DNA of 64,000 nt from Olivibacter sp. XZL3 (GTDB lineage Bacteria; Bacteroidota; Bacteroidia; Sphingobacteriales; Sphingobacteriaceae): positions 1 to 64,000 of the forward strand of contig NZ_SBJH01000026.1 of assembly GCF_004368405.1 (NCBI RefSeq), read 5' to 3'. Under the pieces are notes generated by a model. That model did no database searches, was not told the DNA's origin, and saw nothing but the letters and a program-made list of their open reading frames with translations. Positions 1 to 10,300 of the stretch are shown here, in pieces. Within the stretch, counting starts at the first letter, position 1. The number at the start of each line of letters is the position of its first letter. The translations under genes were made by a program, and so were the position numbers.

Positions 1-28
1 CGGTCATTCTCTGTAATTTCGCCATCAT
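1..28 (-). CDS. possible start of a gene leaving the window
   Basis: Read on the minus strand, two consecutive ATG codons (start at 28 or 25) open a frame that stays open to the window edge, only about nine codons. The region in front of it (31-60) is an imperfect inverted repeat, TTGtCAGTTT and AAACTGtCAA around a 9-nt centre, that could be an operator or a leader hairpin. If real, this gene follows the GH3 gene in the same direction and might belong to the carbohydrate locus. Nothing can be said about its product, and so few codons could be chance. Confidence 0.25.
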
Positions 29-121
29 GCTTGTCAGTTTGTAAATAATAAACTGTCAACCTATATCAGGACAAGACAAAGACACCTTACACCCTAAACC
101 TCATACCTTATGCCTAAAAGA

Positions 122-2449
122 TCACTGCAAGGTAAACTGAGCCTCTTTCACATCACGCGAATTGCCGCCCACAAAAACTTTGAAATCGCCTGGTTCTGCT
201 ACATATTGCAAGTCGGCATTATAAAACTTCAGATCTTCTGCAGAAAGATGGAAAACCACTTGTTTGCTCTCGCCCGCCTTTAGCTCAATTTTTTGAAACG
301 CTTTAAGTTCTTTGACCGGACGGGTTATACTACCAACTAAATCCTGCGTGTACAGTTGCACCACTTCTTTGCCAGCCATTTTACCCGTATTGGTTAGCGT
401 TACAGACACAGCAATGGAGTCTCCTTCGCTGAATGAGTTCTTACTTAGCATGATATCACCATAAGCGAACGAGGTATAACTTAAGCCATAGCCAAAGGGA
501 TAAAGTGGTTCGTTATCCACATCAAGATAGTTAGAACGGAATTTTTGAAACCATTTCCCTTCCGCAAGTGGTCGCCCTGTATTTTTGTGACTATAATAAA
601 GAGGAATTTGTCCGACGTTTTTAGGGAAGGTTGCGGTAATTTTACCAGAAGGATTAACATCACCAAATAAGACATCGGTAATCGCTTTCGCCGCTTCTGT
701 GCCGCCAAACCATGCATTCAGAATAGCAGGCACATGTTCCTCTTCCCAGGTAAGCGTTAGCGGTCGACCAGCAAAAAGTACTAATACCACCGGTTTTCCG
801 GTTTTCAGTAATGCCGCAAGTAATCGTTGCTGCACCGCAGGGATATTCAGGTCGGTACGGCTTGAACTTTCACCGCTCATTTCGGAACTCTCCCCGAGAG
901 CGGCTACTACCACGTCCGACTGCTCTGCCGTGGCTACGGCCTCTTGAATTAAAGCTTCTTCCGAACGATTGTCCCGCGGAATTTCCCGACCAAACATGGT
1001 GGCGCGCTCTTGGTAAGCAGCATCTTCCAATAGGTTTGACCCTAAACTGTGTAGAATTTTCACTTTCGATCCTACTAGCTCCTTCATGCCTTCCAACAAG
1101 GATTGCGTGTTCTGTAGATCGGCATTCACGCTCCAGGTTCCCGGCATATTACTTCCGGTATTCGCCAGCGGACCAATTAGCGCTACGGTTCCTGACTTTT
1201 TTAGTGGCAAGGTGTTATTTTCGTTCTTTAATAGCACGAAGGATTGTGCGGCCACTTCGCGGGCAAAATTTAAATGTTCTTTTGACAGAATTTCCTTCTT
1301 AGCGCGTTCCTCGCTACAATATTTATAGGGATTATCAAAAAGCCCTAATTTATATTTAGCCTCCAGCACATTTCTACAAGCGCGATCAATATCTGTCTCG
1401 CTGACTTTGCCTTCCTCTAAGGATTTCTTTAAAGTGGTTAAAAAGCCTTCCCCTACCATATCCATGTCGACACCCGCCTTGAGCGATAGAGCAGAAACTT
1501 GTTGCAGATCGCCCAAACCATGATCAATCAATTCATTGATAGCGGTGTAATCGGTAGCAACCATCCCTTTAAATCCCCATTGTTTCCGTAGCACGTCGGT
1601 TAACAACCAGTAGTTAGCGGTAGCCGGTACACCGTTGATATCATTGAAAGACGTCATGATGCTTCCCGCACCGGCATCCACCGCCGCCTTGTAAGGCGGT
1701 AGATATTCATTATACATCCGATGTAGGCTCATGTCTGTGGTGTTATAATCCCGCCCGGCCTCTGCCGCACCATATAAAGCAAAATGTTTTACACAGGCCA
1801 TCAACGTATTATTCGCGGCTAAGTCGTTCCCTTGCAAGCCGCGTACCATGGCCGCGGCAATCTGCGATCCCAAATAAGTATCTTCACCGCTTCCCTCCGA
1901 TATTCTTCCCCAACGGGGATCACGGGAAATATCGACCATGGGCGAATACGCCCAATTCAAACCATCGGCGCTAGCTTCCGTTGCAGCAACGCGTGCCGTT
2001 TTTTCTATTAACGCTAAATCCCAGGTCGCTGATAGCCCCAAAGGAATAGGGAACAGCGTTTTATACCCGTGGATCACATCCTGCCCAAAGATCAAAGGGA
2101 TTTTTAGTCGACTTTGATTAACTGCAAGTTCCTGGGTCTTTCGTACCCGATCGGGCGTTGTTAAGCTAAACACGCCGCCCACCTGTCCGGCCTTGATTTT
2201 ACTTTCAAGATCGGTACTCACCACCGATCCGGTAGTAGCTTCACCTCCAGTAGGCAAATTAAGCTGTCCTATTTTTTCGTCAATGGTCATTTTAGCCATC
2301 AGCTCATTAATAAAGGCATCCATTTTATCTTTCTCGGTTTGCTTAATCGTCAAGGTTGGCTTTCTGCTAACCTTCCTTTGCGCCTGTATTTTACATGGTG
2401 CTGCCATCAACAGGGCAGCTGCCAGGGTTGGTATTATTAGTTTGTTCAT
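122..2449 (-). CDS. GH3 beta-glucosidase, exported
   Basis: This is a 775-residue family 3 glycoside hydrolase of BglX type, which removes glucose from the non-reducing end of beta-gluco-oligosaccharides. A Sec signal peptide covers residues 1-23 and ends in QAQ, so the enzyme is periplasmic or surface exposed. The TIM-barrel domain carries KHFA near 221 and the nucleophile Asp300 in GMVATDY. The second domain carries GESSEMSGESSSR near 519-531, where the acid/base is expected. A fibronectin-III-like domain closes the protein (about 660-760). It is the last recognisable gene of the susC-susD-GH144-GH43-like-GH3 series and follows the GH43-like gene by 61 nt. GH3 enzymes next to GH144 are known to act on beta-1,2-linked glucose (Bacteroides thetaiotaomicron BT_3567). 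That specificity is inferred here from context only. Confidence 0.92.
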   Translation of the reverse strand: MNKLIIPTLAAALLMAAPCKIQAQRKVSRKPTLTIKQTEKDKMDAFINELMAKMTIDEKIGQLNLPTGGEATTGSVVSTDLESKIKAGQVGGVFSLTTPDRVRKTQELAVNQSRLKIPLIFGQDVIHGYKTLFPIPLGLSATWDLALIEKTARVAATEASADGLNWAYSPMVDISRDPRWGRISEGSGEDTYLGSQIAAAMVRGLQGNDLAANNTLMACVKHFALYGAAEAGRDYNTTDMSLHRMYNEYLPPYKAAVDAGAGSIMTSFNDINGVPATANYWLLTDVLRKQWGFKGMVATDYTAINELIDHGLGDLQQVSALSLKAGVDMDMVGEGFLTTLKKSLEEGKVSETDIDRACRNVLEAKYKLGLFDNPYKYCSEERAKKEILSKEHLNFAREVAAQSFVLLKNENNTLPLKKSGTVALIGPLANTGSNMPGTWSVNADLQNTQSLLEGMKELVGSKVKILHSLGSNLLEDAAYQERATMFGREIPRDNRSEEALIQEAVATAEQSDVVVAALGESSEMSGESSSRTDLNIPAVQQRLLAALLKTGKPVVLVLFAGRPLTLTWEEEHVPAILNAWFGGTEAAKAITDVLFGDVNPSGKITATFPKNVGQIPLYYSHKNTGRPLAEGKWFQKFRSNYLDVDNEPLYPFGYGLSYTSFAYGDIMLSKNSFSEGDSIAVSVTLTNTGKMAGKEVVQLYTQDLVGSITRPVKELKAFQKIELKAGESKQVVFHLSAEDLKFYNADLQYVAEPGDFKVFVGGNSRDVKEAQFTLQ

Positions 2450-2510
2450 TTTCTTATTAGCTTTTGGCTATTAGGTTTTAGGTCTTCGTTAATACCTACG
2501 CCCTAAAAGC

Positions 2511-4271
2511 TTATTTCACTTCCTGTACCTGTATTCTTTCCGAAACTCCGTTTTCGTTAAAAGCTTCAATGGCAAAATAATAAGTTTGATCTGCAGTCAA
2601 ACTTTTCATGTCAAGGGTATTATTATCATACACCATCCACGCATTGTATAGTTTGTCAGGAGCAGTTCCCCATAAAATGTTATATCCATGCGCTTCTTTT
2701 TGCCGATCCCAGGAGAGGGTGGCATCTCTTTTATCCGGATGCCTTTCCACTTGAAACCCTTTCACACGCTTCGGAGCTTTTCCTTCGCCTTTACCAAAAA
2801 TACGCAGCCCGGAAATTGCCAAATGAGGAGTGGGGACGTGTACGTTCTTATAGCGAACGTATCGAATGCGTGCTGGCTCATTTAAAGAGACATATTCATT
2901 CGGCACATCCTGTTCGTTATTTCGCTTGTCTACTATCACATTCCAATGCTTTCCATCCAATGAGCCTTCTATTAGATATTGATGTTTGAGCCCTGGGATC
3001 CGTCCATACATATCAGATAGATAATCATGATAGTTGATTTGTATGGCATGTACTGTTGCTGGCTTTAAAAGGTCAATTTGCGCCCATTGCCTGTCATCAT
3101 TTGCTGCTGCGAGCCAAAAGGTTTTGATGCTTTCATCAACCATATGCTGTGCATTTTGCCCGCCTGCAGTCGACGAAACCGTCACCGGTTTCTGATAAGA
3201 GAGCAACATCCAGCCCGTAAATTCGCCTTGTTTCGACGTTCCTGATGCGTAGTGAGGGTAGTCGCCGAACCTCGTATCCGTATACATCAAACCTTCTTGA
3301 TCAAAATAGGTGGGGAACATGCAAATGCGCCGTTCCCAGCCCACATTTACCGAAACGGCCATCGATCCAAAATGCCAATATTGATTTCCTGCACCCACTA
3401 CGGTGCTGCCATGTCCCGCTCCATTCGCAAAGCCACCGGGCTTATAGGCGACAGGGTTATTAGGTGCATAACGATAGGGGCCCAGCGGATGGTCACTGAC
3501 ATAAACGCCGTCGCCATATACGTTAAACTCGGTACCGGGAGCAGCGTACTGCATATAATATTTGTTACCGTGCTTGGTTAGCCATGGCCCTTCTATATAT
3601 CCCCCGAGCACCGTATCCTGATGATTTTCACCGAAACGTTCCCACCCGTGCTTATCCGGATCTAGGTTAAATAATTCGTAGATTTTCTCTGAGGGGCGGA
3701 ACCGTTTATGTCGATCCAATGTTTTAGCCCTGATTGGAAATTTATTGGAGGATCCCCAGAATATATAAGCCTGACCATCATCGTCTATAAAAAGATCCGG
3801 ATCCTGTAAATCATTTAAGATCGCCGGAACAGCCTTCCAATCGCCTTTCTTTGGATTATCCGTATACAGGATACTCATCGAGCCCGATGGATCTCCAGTA
3901 ACATAGAGCACCGAATCTTTATAATTATGTGCCGCCGGTGCGTTGGAACCCTGAAAATACCATTTTTCGGGTGTAATAAAATCCCAGTTTGTCAGGTCAG
4001 TCGAATGCCAGTATCCCATCGATCGGGTAACGAACATATAATACTCGCCGCGAAATTCAACAACGGCAGGGTCAGCGCCTGAGCGGTAGGAGATATCATC
4101 ATGCGCATTATAGACCATATAGGTGTAATCCAAATTGAGCGGATTACAGTAGGTCTGCAGCTTTTGTGCATGTACTGAGAAGTTTAACCCAAAGATTAAA
4201 AGTCCAGCGGTTAACCTTCCAAGAATTTTCCAATAGGCCGATAGGTTCGCAACTGACAACTGATAACTCAT
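2511..4271 (-). CDS. GH43-like five-blade propeller enzyme with F5/8C and Fn3 domains
   Basis: This is a 586-residue exported protein. Its N-terminus is hydrophobic (about 18-36, ending VHAQ). Residues 40-350 look like a family 43/117-type five-bladed propeller. The usual acid triad is visible: Asp67 in SGADPAVV, Asp157/Asp159 in QDPDLF, and Glu227 in YIEGPWL. A discoidin (F5/8 type C) sugar-binding domain follows at about 360-495, and a fibronectin type III domain at 500-586. The gene starts 2 nt after the GH144 stop, so the two are almost certainly cotranscribed. Family 43 usually cuts arabinose, xylose or galactose linkages, which fits poorly with a pure beta-1,2-glucan target. Either the real glycan is decorated or this branch of the family has another substrate. 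Confidence 0.8.
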   Translation of the reverse strand: MSYQLSVANLSAYWKILGRLTAGLLIFGLNFSVHAQKLQTYCNPLNLDYTYMVYNAHDDISYRSGADPAVVEFRGEYYMFVTRSMGYWHSTDLTNWDFITPEKWYFQGSNAPAAHNYKDSVLYVTGDPSGSMSILYTDNPKKGDWKAVPAILNDLQDPDLFIDDDGQAYIFWGSSNKFPIRAKTLDRHKRFRPSEKIYELFNLDPDKHGWERFGENHQDTVLGGYIEGPWLTKHGNKYYMQYAAPGTEFNVYGDGVYVSDHPLGPYRYAPNNPVAYKPGGFANGAGHGSTVVGAGNQYWHFGSMAVSVNVGWERRICMFPTYFDQEGLMYTDTRFGDYPHYASGTSKQGEFTGWMLLSYQKPVTVSSTAGGQNAQHMVDESIKTFWLAAANDDRQWAQIDLLKPATVHAIQINYHDYLSDMYGRIPGLKHQYLIEGSLDGKHWNVIVDKRNNEQDVPNEYVSLNEPARIRYVRYKNVHVPTPHLAISGLRIFGKGEGKAPKRVKGFQVERHPDKRDATLSWDRQKEAHGYNILWGTAPDKLYNAWMVYDNNTLDMKSLTADQTYYFAIEAFNENGVSERIQVQEVK

Positions 4272-4273
4272 TA

Positions 4274-5641
4274 TTATAAAGAATGTTGACTACTTGAAAA
4301 ACCCAATTTCTTTAATCCTTCTTTTACCTCAGACGCACTCATAAACAGATTCCAAAGCAATCCACTCCGTTCATTTTCGATCATGACTGGAATTGGTCCT
4401 TGATCAATTGCTAAATACCGTTGAGGAAACCAGTTATCCGTTTCACTATAAGCGTCATAAAACCCATATTTACCCCACACTTTACTGCCTAATTGATCAT
4501 AAAGATAGCGGATGACCTGCATGCTATATTCCGGTGTATAAGGGTAAGAAGATAACGCAGCTGTCGGGCTGATTACGCCTAAGTCTTCTTTCGGACTATG
4601 ACCGGCATAGCCGTTTACTGAGTAACTTGCCGTTAAGCCCCAAGCGTTAGGCCCGTAGCCTTTAAAATCTTTTGGATTTTCGATGCAGTATTGCCGTTGA
4701 ATAAGCGTCTGATTTTTATTTAATTCCCAGTAATCGGCATATTCATCCTTTAATCCCCTTGGGTCTAAGCCGAGGTAGGAATAATGTGCCCAGAACATGG
4801 GACCAACAGTTCCTTCATGTCCATTGAAGCCTAAAATGATTTTATGCCCATATTGCTCTGCATCGGTTTTAATCTTTCCACTCTTTGCCCAACCCTCATG
4901 ATAAACCGCAGCAGGTACGCCATGCGTTGGAGACGCAGCCGCCAATACATACATAATCAGGCATTCATTGTAGCCCGTCACCGGAAAATTCATTTCCCAT
5001 TCATATTCGGGGCTCCAATGCCAATATAACACATTTTGATTTCCCTTGCGGTACCAGTTCCAATCGATCTCTTTCCACAATTGATCCGCTTTCGCGGCAA
5101 CCGCTTGCTCCTGTTCATTGCCGTTCGCTAAATACTGTCGTACACATAAGAGGCTTTGCGCCATAAAGGCTGTTTCTACCAGATCGCCACCATTGTCTTT
5201 CTGACCAAAGGGCTTTACTTTACCGGTAGGCCCGTGCAACCAATGGGGCCATGCACCATGAAAACGATCTGCTTTTTCCAAATAATTAACAATCTGCTCT
5301 AGCCTTTGCACACCCTCTTGCCGGGAGATAAAACCTCGTTCAATGCCTACCAAAATATTCATGACACCAAAGCCGCCGCCGCCAATGGTTACCACGTCTT
5401 GATCATTTTCCGGATACACACCGTCCAGATGAATCCGTTCACGAGCCAAACCAGAGGTCTCTTCTGCGCCTTCCCAGAAATATTGAAAGGTCTGTTGTTG
5501 TACAAGCGTCAGTAAAGAGTCGTCGGAAAGGCTGTCTGCCTGCCCGTTCACCTGCCCATCGTCTTTATTGGACGGCGATTGAGAACAGGAAAAAAGTACT
5601 GCAAAAAATGATAGAAGTAATATGTAAAAGAAATTTTTCAT
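4274..5641 (-). CDS. GH144-type (glucoamylase-like, PF10091) lipoprotein, likely beta-1,2-glucanase
   Basis: I start this at 5641 (MKNFFYIL...), six codons inside the longest frame, because it gives a clean lipoprotein signal: hydrophobic stretch, then LFSC, then a Ser/Asn/Asp-rich linker. The roughly 400-residue catalytic region has the look of the glucoamylase-like family reclassified as GH144. It opens with TFQYFWEGAEETSGLARER and goes on with GGGGFGVM, WPHWLHG, a Trp-rich YWHWSPEYEWEMNFPVTGYNE stretch, GHEGTVGPMFWAHYSYLG, and ISPTAALSSYPYTPE near the end. Characterised members (a Chitinophaga enzyme and B. thetaiotaomicron BT_3566) cut beta-1,2-glucans and release sophorose or its oligomers. 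The gene sits between susD and the GH43-like gene. The family call is good; the exact product pattern cannot be read from sequence. Confidence 0.8.
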   Translation of the reverse strand: MKNFFYILLLSFFAVLFSCSQSPSNKDDGQVNGQADSLSDDSLLTLVQQQTFQYFWEGAEETSGLARERIHLDGVYPENDQDVVTIGGGGFGVMNILVGIERGFISRQEGVQRLEQIVNYLEKADRFHGAWPHWLHGPTGKVKPFGQKDNGGDLVETAFMAQSLLCVRQYLANGNEQEQAVAAKADQLWKEIDWNWYRKGNQNVLYWHWSPEYEWEMNFPVTGYNECLIMYVLAAASPTHGVPAAVYHEGWAKSGKIKTDAEQYGHKIILGFNGHEGTVGPMFWAHYSYLGLDPRGLKDEYADYWELNKNQTLIQRQYCIENPKDFKGYGPNAWGLTASYSVNGYAGHSPKEDLGVISPTAALSSYPYTPEYSMQVIRYLYDQLGSKVWGKYGFYDAYSETDNWFPQRYLAIDQGPIPVMIENERSGLLWNLFMSASEVKEGLKKLGFSSSQHSL

Positions 5642-5723
5642 CGAATATGCATTGTTCAACTACTTTTTAAATGGAAGCGCATGCGGCTTCCATCAATAGT
5701 TGATATAGAAATAAGTTAAAGAG

Positions 5724-5810
5724 CTGTCTAAAAAGTATCTCTTAGCGAATTGATATCTCCGGGCCTACCTCCAGGGCAACATCGCGTGGAGAAAACAACT
5801 CTTTAGACAG
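5724..5810. repeat. inverted repeat between susD and the hydrolase genes
   Basis: CTGTCTAAAAAGT at 5724-5736 is matched by ACTCTTTAGACAG at 5798-5810, 13-nt arms with one mismatch around a 61-nt centre. It lies in the 186-nt gap between the susD stop and the GH144 start. On the minus-strand mRNA it could fold as a long stem that stabilises the susCD part or slows read-through into the enzymes. It could also be a decayed miniature element. No T-run follows, so it is not a standard terminator. Confidence 0.5.
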
Positions 5811-5827
5811 TCTCCAACGTGTTAGTG

Positions 5828-7354
5828 TTAGTATCCAGGGTTTTGGTGAAGCCTATTGTCGCTTGCAATAATTTCGTTTTGTGGAATCGGAAATAATTCA
5901 TGTCTGCCGTCGACGAATTGTTTCCCGTGCGCTCTTAAAACAGTTCCAGCTTGACCTGTGCGAACCAAATCGAAGAAACGATCGAACTCCATCGCCAATT
6001 CCAGCCGCCTTTCATTCCAAATCAACGGACGAAGCGCTTCCTGTCCAGCTGCTTGGATATTTGGCACCGCATTCGGATTGTTACCTCTTGCTCTTGCCCT
6101 GATAGCATTTACAGAGGATACGGCGACTGCTGTATTTCCCAATTCATTGGCCGCTTCTGCACGGATAAGATATATTTCTCCCATACGAAGAATACGAATA
6201 TTCACGTTCGAATAATCTGTGCTTCCACCATATGTTTCGTTCAAAATGCTTTGATAAGCTTTGTAATTGTATCGAGGATTGAATGCCGAATTCACTCTTA
6301 CTCCATCAAACAATGTGTTTCCGACGCTAATAATAGTCGCATCACGCCGAACATCTCCGTCTTCATAGGCGTTATATAGATCTTGAGTCGGCGTATTAAA
6401 GCCCCATCCTTGGAAAACCTGTCCAGAAGGCACATTGAACGTTCCTTCTTTTATACCTTGAACCTGGCTGAACTGTTGTACGCTGCTGTTTTGCAAACCG
6501 CTGCTTTGGATCTCAAAGAGAGACTCCGATGAATTTTCTCCTACTTCTCTCCAAATGGTGGTATAATCGCTCACTAATGCATAGGCTCCAACCGCACCGT
6601 TGATAATACTATCCGCTAAGGAATACGCTCTGTCCCATTCTTTTCTATACAAAGAAACTTTCGCCAATAAGCCTGCTGCTGCTCCCATCGTAGCTCGTCC
6701 TAGGTCTTGAGCACCATATTCAGTATTCTTCGGTAAGTTTGCCAAGGCAAATTCCAAATCACTTTTTATAAACGCGTAAATAGAATCTGCCGGTAGCTGT
6801 GTATATGCCGTCTCGCGCTCTTCTACGTTTTCATAGTCAATTACCCGGTCAATTTTAGGAATATTACCAAACATCCTGACCAAATTGAAATAATAGTAGG
6901 CTCTTAAAAAGCGTACCTCTGCGGCATATCGGGTTTTTAAACTTTCCTCTATTGCAAATTGAGGCACATTTTCAAGCGCTTGATTGCAATAACTGACACC
7001 TAAGTAGTTACTGCTCCACATGCTATAGAAAGAAGGGGTGGAAGCACTGAAAGTAAAGTTGTCTAACTGATCTTTGTCAGTCCCATTATCTCCGGGCGAA
7101 CTTCCTTTATCGGCATCATCAGAAGTGATACTGGTAACTCCAATCCAGGCAAAGGAACTTTGTTCCCAGGTCAAGAGATTGGTGTAAGCAGAATTAACAA
7201 ATCGTTGCGCATTTTGTGGATTACTAAAAGTTGAGTCATCTCCCGAAACTTGATTTTCCGGTGCTGGATTCAACCAGTCTTTACTACAGGAGGAGGCAGC
7301 CACGCCCAATGAGAGCGTAGCGAAAACACCAATATAATGAATGAATTTCTTCAT
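5828..7354 (-). CDS. SusD/RagB family glycan-binding lipoprotein
   Basis: This is a 508-residue outer-membrane lipoprotein of the SusD family, which captures glycan at the cell surface and closes over its SusC transporter. The lipoprotein signal ends at ASSC, with the cysteine at about 23. The N-terminal region shows the usual SusD traits: SAYTNLLTW, a YYFNLVRMFGNIP stretch and helical TPR-like repeats. The C-terminus has RILRMGEIYLIRAEAANELG and WNERRLELAMEFDRFFDLVRTGQ, then a closing PIPQNEI. The gene begins 4 nt after susC, so the pair is translated from one mRNA. Ligand specificity cannot be read off; the neighbouring GH144 and GH3 genes point to a beta-glucan. Confidence 0.95.
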   Translation of the reverse strand: MKKFIHYIGVFATLSLGVAASSCSKDWLNPAPENQVSGDDSTFSNPQNAQRFVNSAYTNLLTWEQSSFAWIGVTSITSDDADKGSSPGDNGTDKDQLDNFTFSASTPSFYSMWSSNYLGVSYCNQALENVPQFAIEESLKTRYAAEVRFLRAYYYFNLVRMFGNIPKIDRVIDYENVEERETAYTQLPADSIYAFIKSDLEFALANLPKNTEYGAQDLGRATMGAAAGLLAKVSLYRKEWDRAYSLADSIINGAVGAYALVSDYTTIWREVGENSSESLFEIQSSGLQNSSVQQFSQVQGIKEGTFNVPSGQVFQGWGFNTPTQDLYNAYEDGDVRRDATIISVGNTLFDGVRVNSAFNPRYNYKAYQSILNETYGGSTDYSNVNIRILRMGEIYLIRAEAANELGNTAVAVSSVNAIRARARGNNPNAVPNIQAAGQEALRPLIWNERRLELAMEFDRFFDLVRTGQAGTVLRAHGKQFVDGRHELFPIPQNEIIASDNRLHQNPGY

Positions 7355-7358
7355 GATC

Positions 7359-10300
7359 TTAAAATGTCAAATTTAAACCAAACATATAAGTGGAATATAT
7401 GGGATATACATCCAATTCAATTCCGGAATTAATCGCAGATCCTGCGTTTCGCCGGTCGGCATCGGAAATATTTCCAGATGTAGCTCCGCCGATTTCGGGA
7501 GTAAAGCCACTGTACGACTTAAACACGAAGGGATTTTGAGCTGTAGCAAATATCCGCAGTCTACTGTCTTTCAAGAATGCCCATTTTTGATCATCAAAAG
7601 TATAGCCCAATGTGATGTTGTTTACGCGCAGAAAATTTCCTGATTCGACATAATAAGTTGAAGGCCGAGGGATCGTATTTGATGCAGCTGGACTAACGGC
7701 GTTCTGATTTTGCGGCGTCCATCGGTTAGCGAAGACTTCCTGCTCCACCGCGTCATTTCCGAACCTCACGGCCCGTTTTCCATTAAAGATTTTGTTTCCG
7801 AGATTTCCATAAAGGTCAAACGCAAAATCCCACTTTTTATAATTAAATCCGGCATTAAATCCAAAATAGGCTTTGGGCTGATAAGACCCAGCAAAGATTC
7901 GATCGTTATCGTCTATAACGCCATCTTCGTTTAAATCGCGGTAAGTAAAATTACCTTGTTCATCGAAGCCCGTGGTTTCATAAACCCAAAAGCTTCCGAC
8001 AGGCTGTCCTACTTGTGTTAACGTTGTAATCTGACCGTTTCCAAGGCTTCCACCCTGTAAACGCAAGTTACCGGCAACTTCATCTACGATATTTTTATTA
8101 AAGGTTACATTACCCCCAAATCGGTACGAAAAATCATCGTTAACCCGGTTATCCCAATTCAAAGCGACTTCAAATCCTCTGTTCCTCACCCTAGCAGCTT
8201 GCGAATACACGACCCTGTCTGCATCTCCAAAAAGGGAGGGGATTGTAACGGGAACATAGGCATCGGTCAATTTATTATAGTACCCGAAACTTCCTGACAG
8301 TTTTCCTTGAATAAGACCGAACTCTAATCCGGCGTCTACGCCCTTTGTTGTTTCCCATGAAGCTCCGGCATCTCTGATTTGGTTGTAGTTGACGCCTAAA
8401 ACAGGATCGAAATTGGGAAATCCGAAGGGGTAATAACCTGTTTGTGAAACACCCAACAAGGCGGCTAAATTATTGCCTGAAATACTGATATCATTCCCTA
8501 CCTTACCATATCCCACTCTTAACCTTAAATAATCAAATAAATCTTGGTCTTTCATAAAATCTTCTTCTCCAATGTTCCATGATCCACCAATGGAGTAGAA
8601 CGTTCCCCATTTATTGTTCACCGGAAAAGAGCTAGAACCATCCCGACGTAAGGAACCGCTAATGTTGTATCGACTGTTATAGGTGTAAGTTAAACGGCCG
8701 AAAATCGACTGCCGTCGTACCAAATCGCCTCCATTGACGTTATTATTCGGGTCAATCGTGATAGTCGACACGTCTCCCTGACTGATATACCACAAATTAC
8801 GCTGATTTGGGACATCGAGCACCCTTACATTTGATCTTGTTGCGCGATCTCTTTCAAAGGAGTACCCCAATGTGGCGTTAATCTCGTGTTTATCTTCGAA
8901 AATTTTCGTATACGAGGCCTGGTTATTCCAAATGTAGTAGAATCGGCTATTATCCAGCACATTTAAGCGTGAACGATTATTTTGTTGTGCGCTAAAAACA
9001 GTATATACCGGAGCATACTGAAGACCGTCTCCATTTGTTTTATCGAAGTTGAAGTCACTTCGTAAGGTCAGCCCTTCCACTGGCTTCAAGGATATAAAAC
9101 CATTACCTTGTAGTCGTAGTGTATTGGTAAAGTCGTTGGTATAGTTAATCGTAGCTATTGAGTTCCCTACATTTAGGCCGGGTTGATATCCATAACTACC
9201 GTCCTCATTATAAATAGGCGCGGCAGGAGACATCCGATAAGCCGAGGCAAAAACGCTTGCGGGAATATTGTTCGATTTGCTATAGGTCACCGTGAGATTA
9301 TGACCGACGGAGAGAATAGGCGCTATTTTATACTCATTATTTACTCTCGCATTGAACCGATCGTATTTGGATCCTTTAAGGATACCTTGGTCTCCAAAGT
9401 AACCGGCACTAAAGTAGTAATTCGTTTTCTCTGATGATCCGCTTACGCTAACGTCATAGTTATGCACCAGTCCTTGTCGGGTCACCGCATCCATCCAATC
9501 CGTTGTTTGACTGGGCAGATTATTCGGGTCGAACAATAATTCCGGCGTTTCTCCTTCATTGGTTCCATTAATAATCGCTTCATTCGTGTAAATCGCGTAA
9601 TCCCGAGCTCCCGCCATGTCGACTTTACTCGTCATATTTCGAAAACCGGCATAGGCGTTTACATTGATCTGCATTTTACCGCTTTGTCCCGTTTTAGTCG
9701 TTACGAGGATCACCCCATTACCCGCTCTACTACCATAAATGGCTTGAGCGGAAGCATCTTTCAACACCTCAATGGAGGCGATGTCCGAATTATTGATATT
9801 GGTGATATCATCCGTAATTACACCGTCTACCACATAAATAGGATTTTGGTTGCCCGTAATTGAACCAACTCCTCTGATTCGGACTTGCGGCTGCGATCCT
9901 GGTTGTCCTGAAGCGTTGATTTGTACGCCTGATGCCTTGCCTTGCAATCCTTGAGCTGCGGTTAATACAGGTTGTTTGGTAATCTCTTCTGATTTTACTG
10001 AACTTACCGACCCAACAATTTGGCTTCGCCTCTGCGTTCCATAACCTACCACTACAACTTGATCGAGCTCCTGGTTCTCACTCGCTAAGGTTACATTAAT
10101 AGTCGTTTGGTTATTTACCGCTATTTCTTGTCTTCTGTAACTGATGAAACTGAATACTAAGGTGGCATTCGAAGGGACAGTTATACTATAGTTTCCTTCG
10201 CCATCGGTCTGGGTTCCCTTCCCAGTACCTTTCATTAAAACACTCACGCCTGGAATCCCTGTTCCGTCGAGCGAATCTGTCACTTTACCTTGAATGGTTA

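Noticed and set aside
811-1302. 163-residue plus-strand frame
   Set aside because: It lies entirely inside the GH3 gene in another frame and has no domain or signal character.
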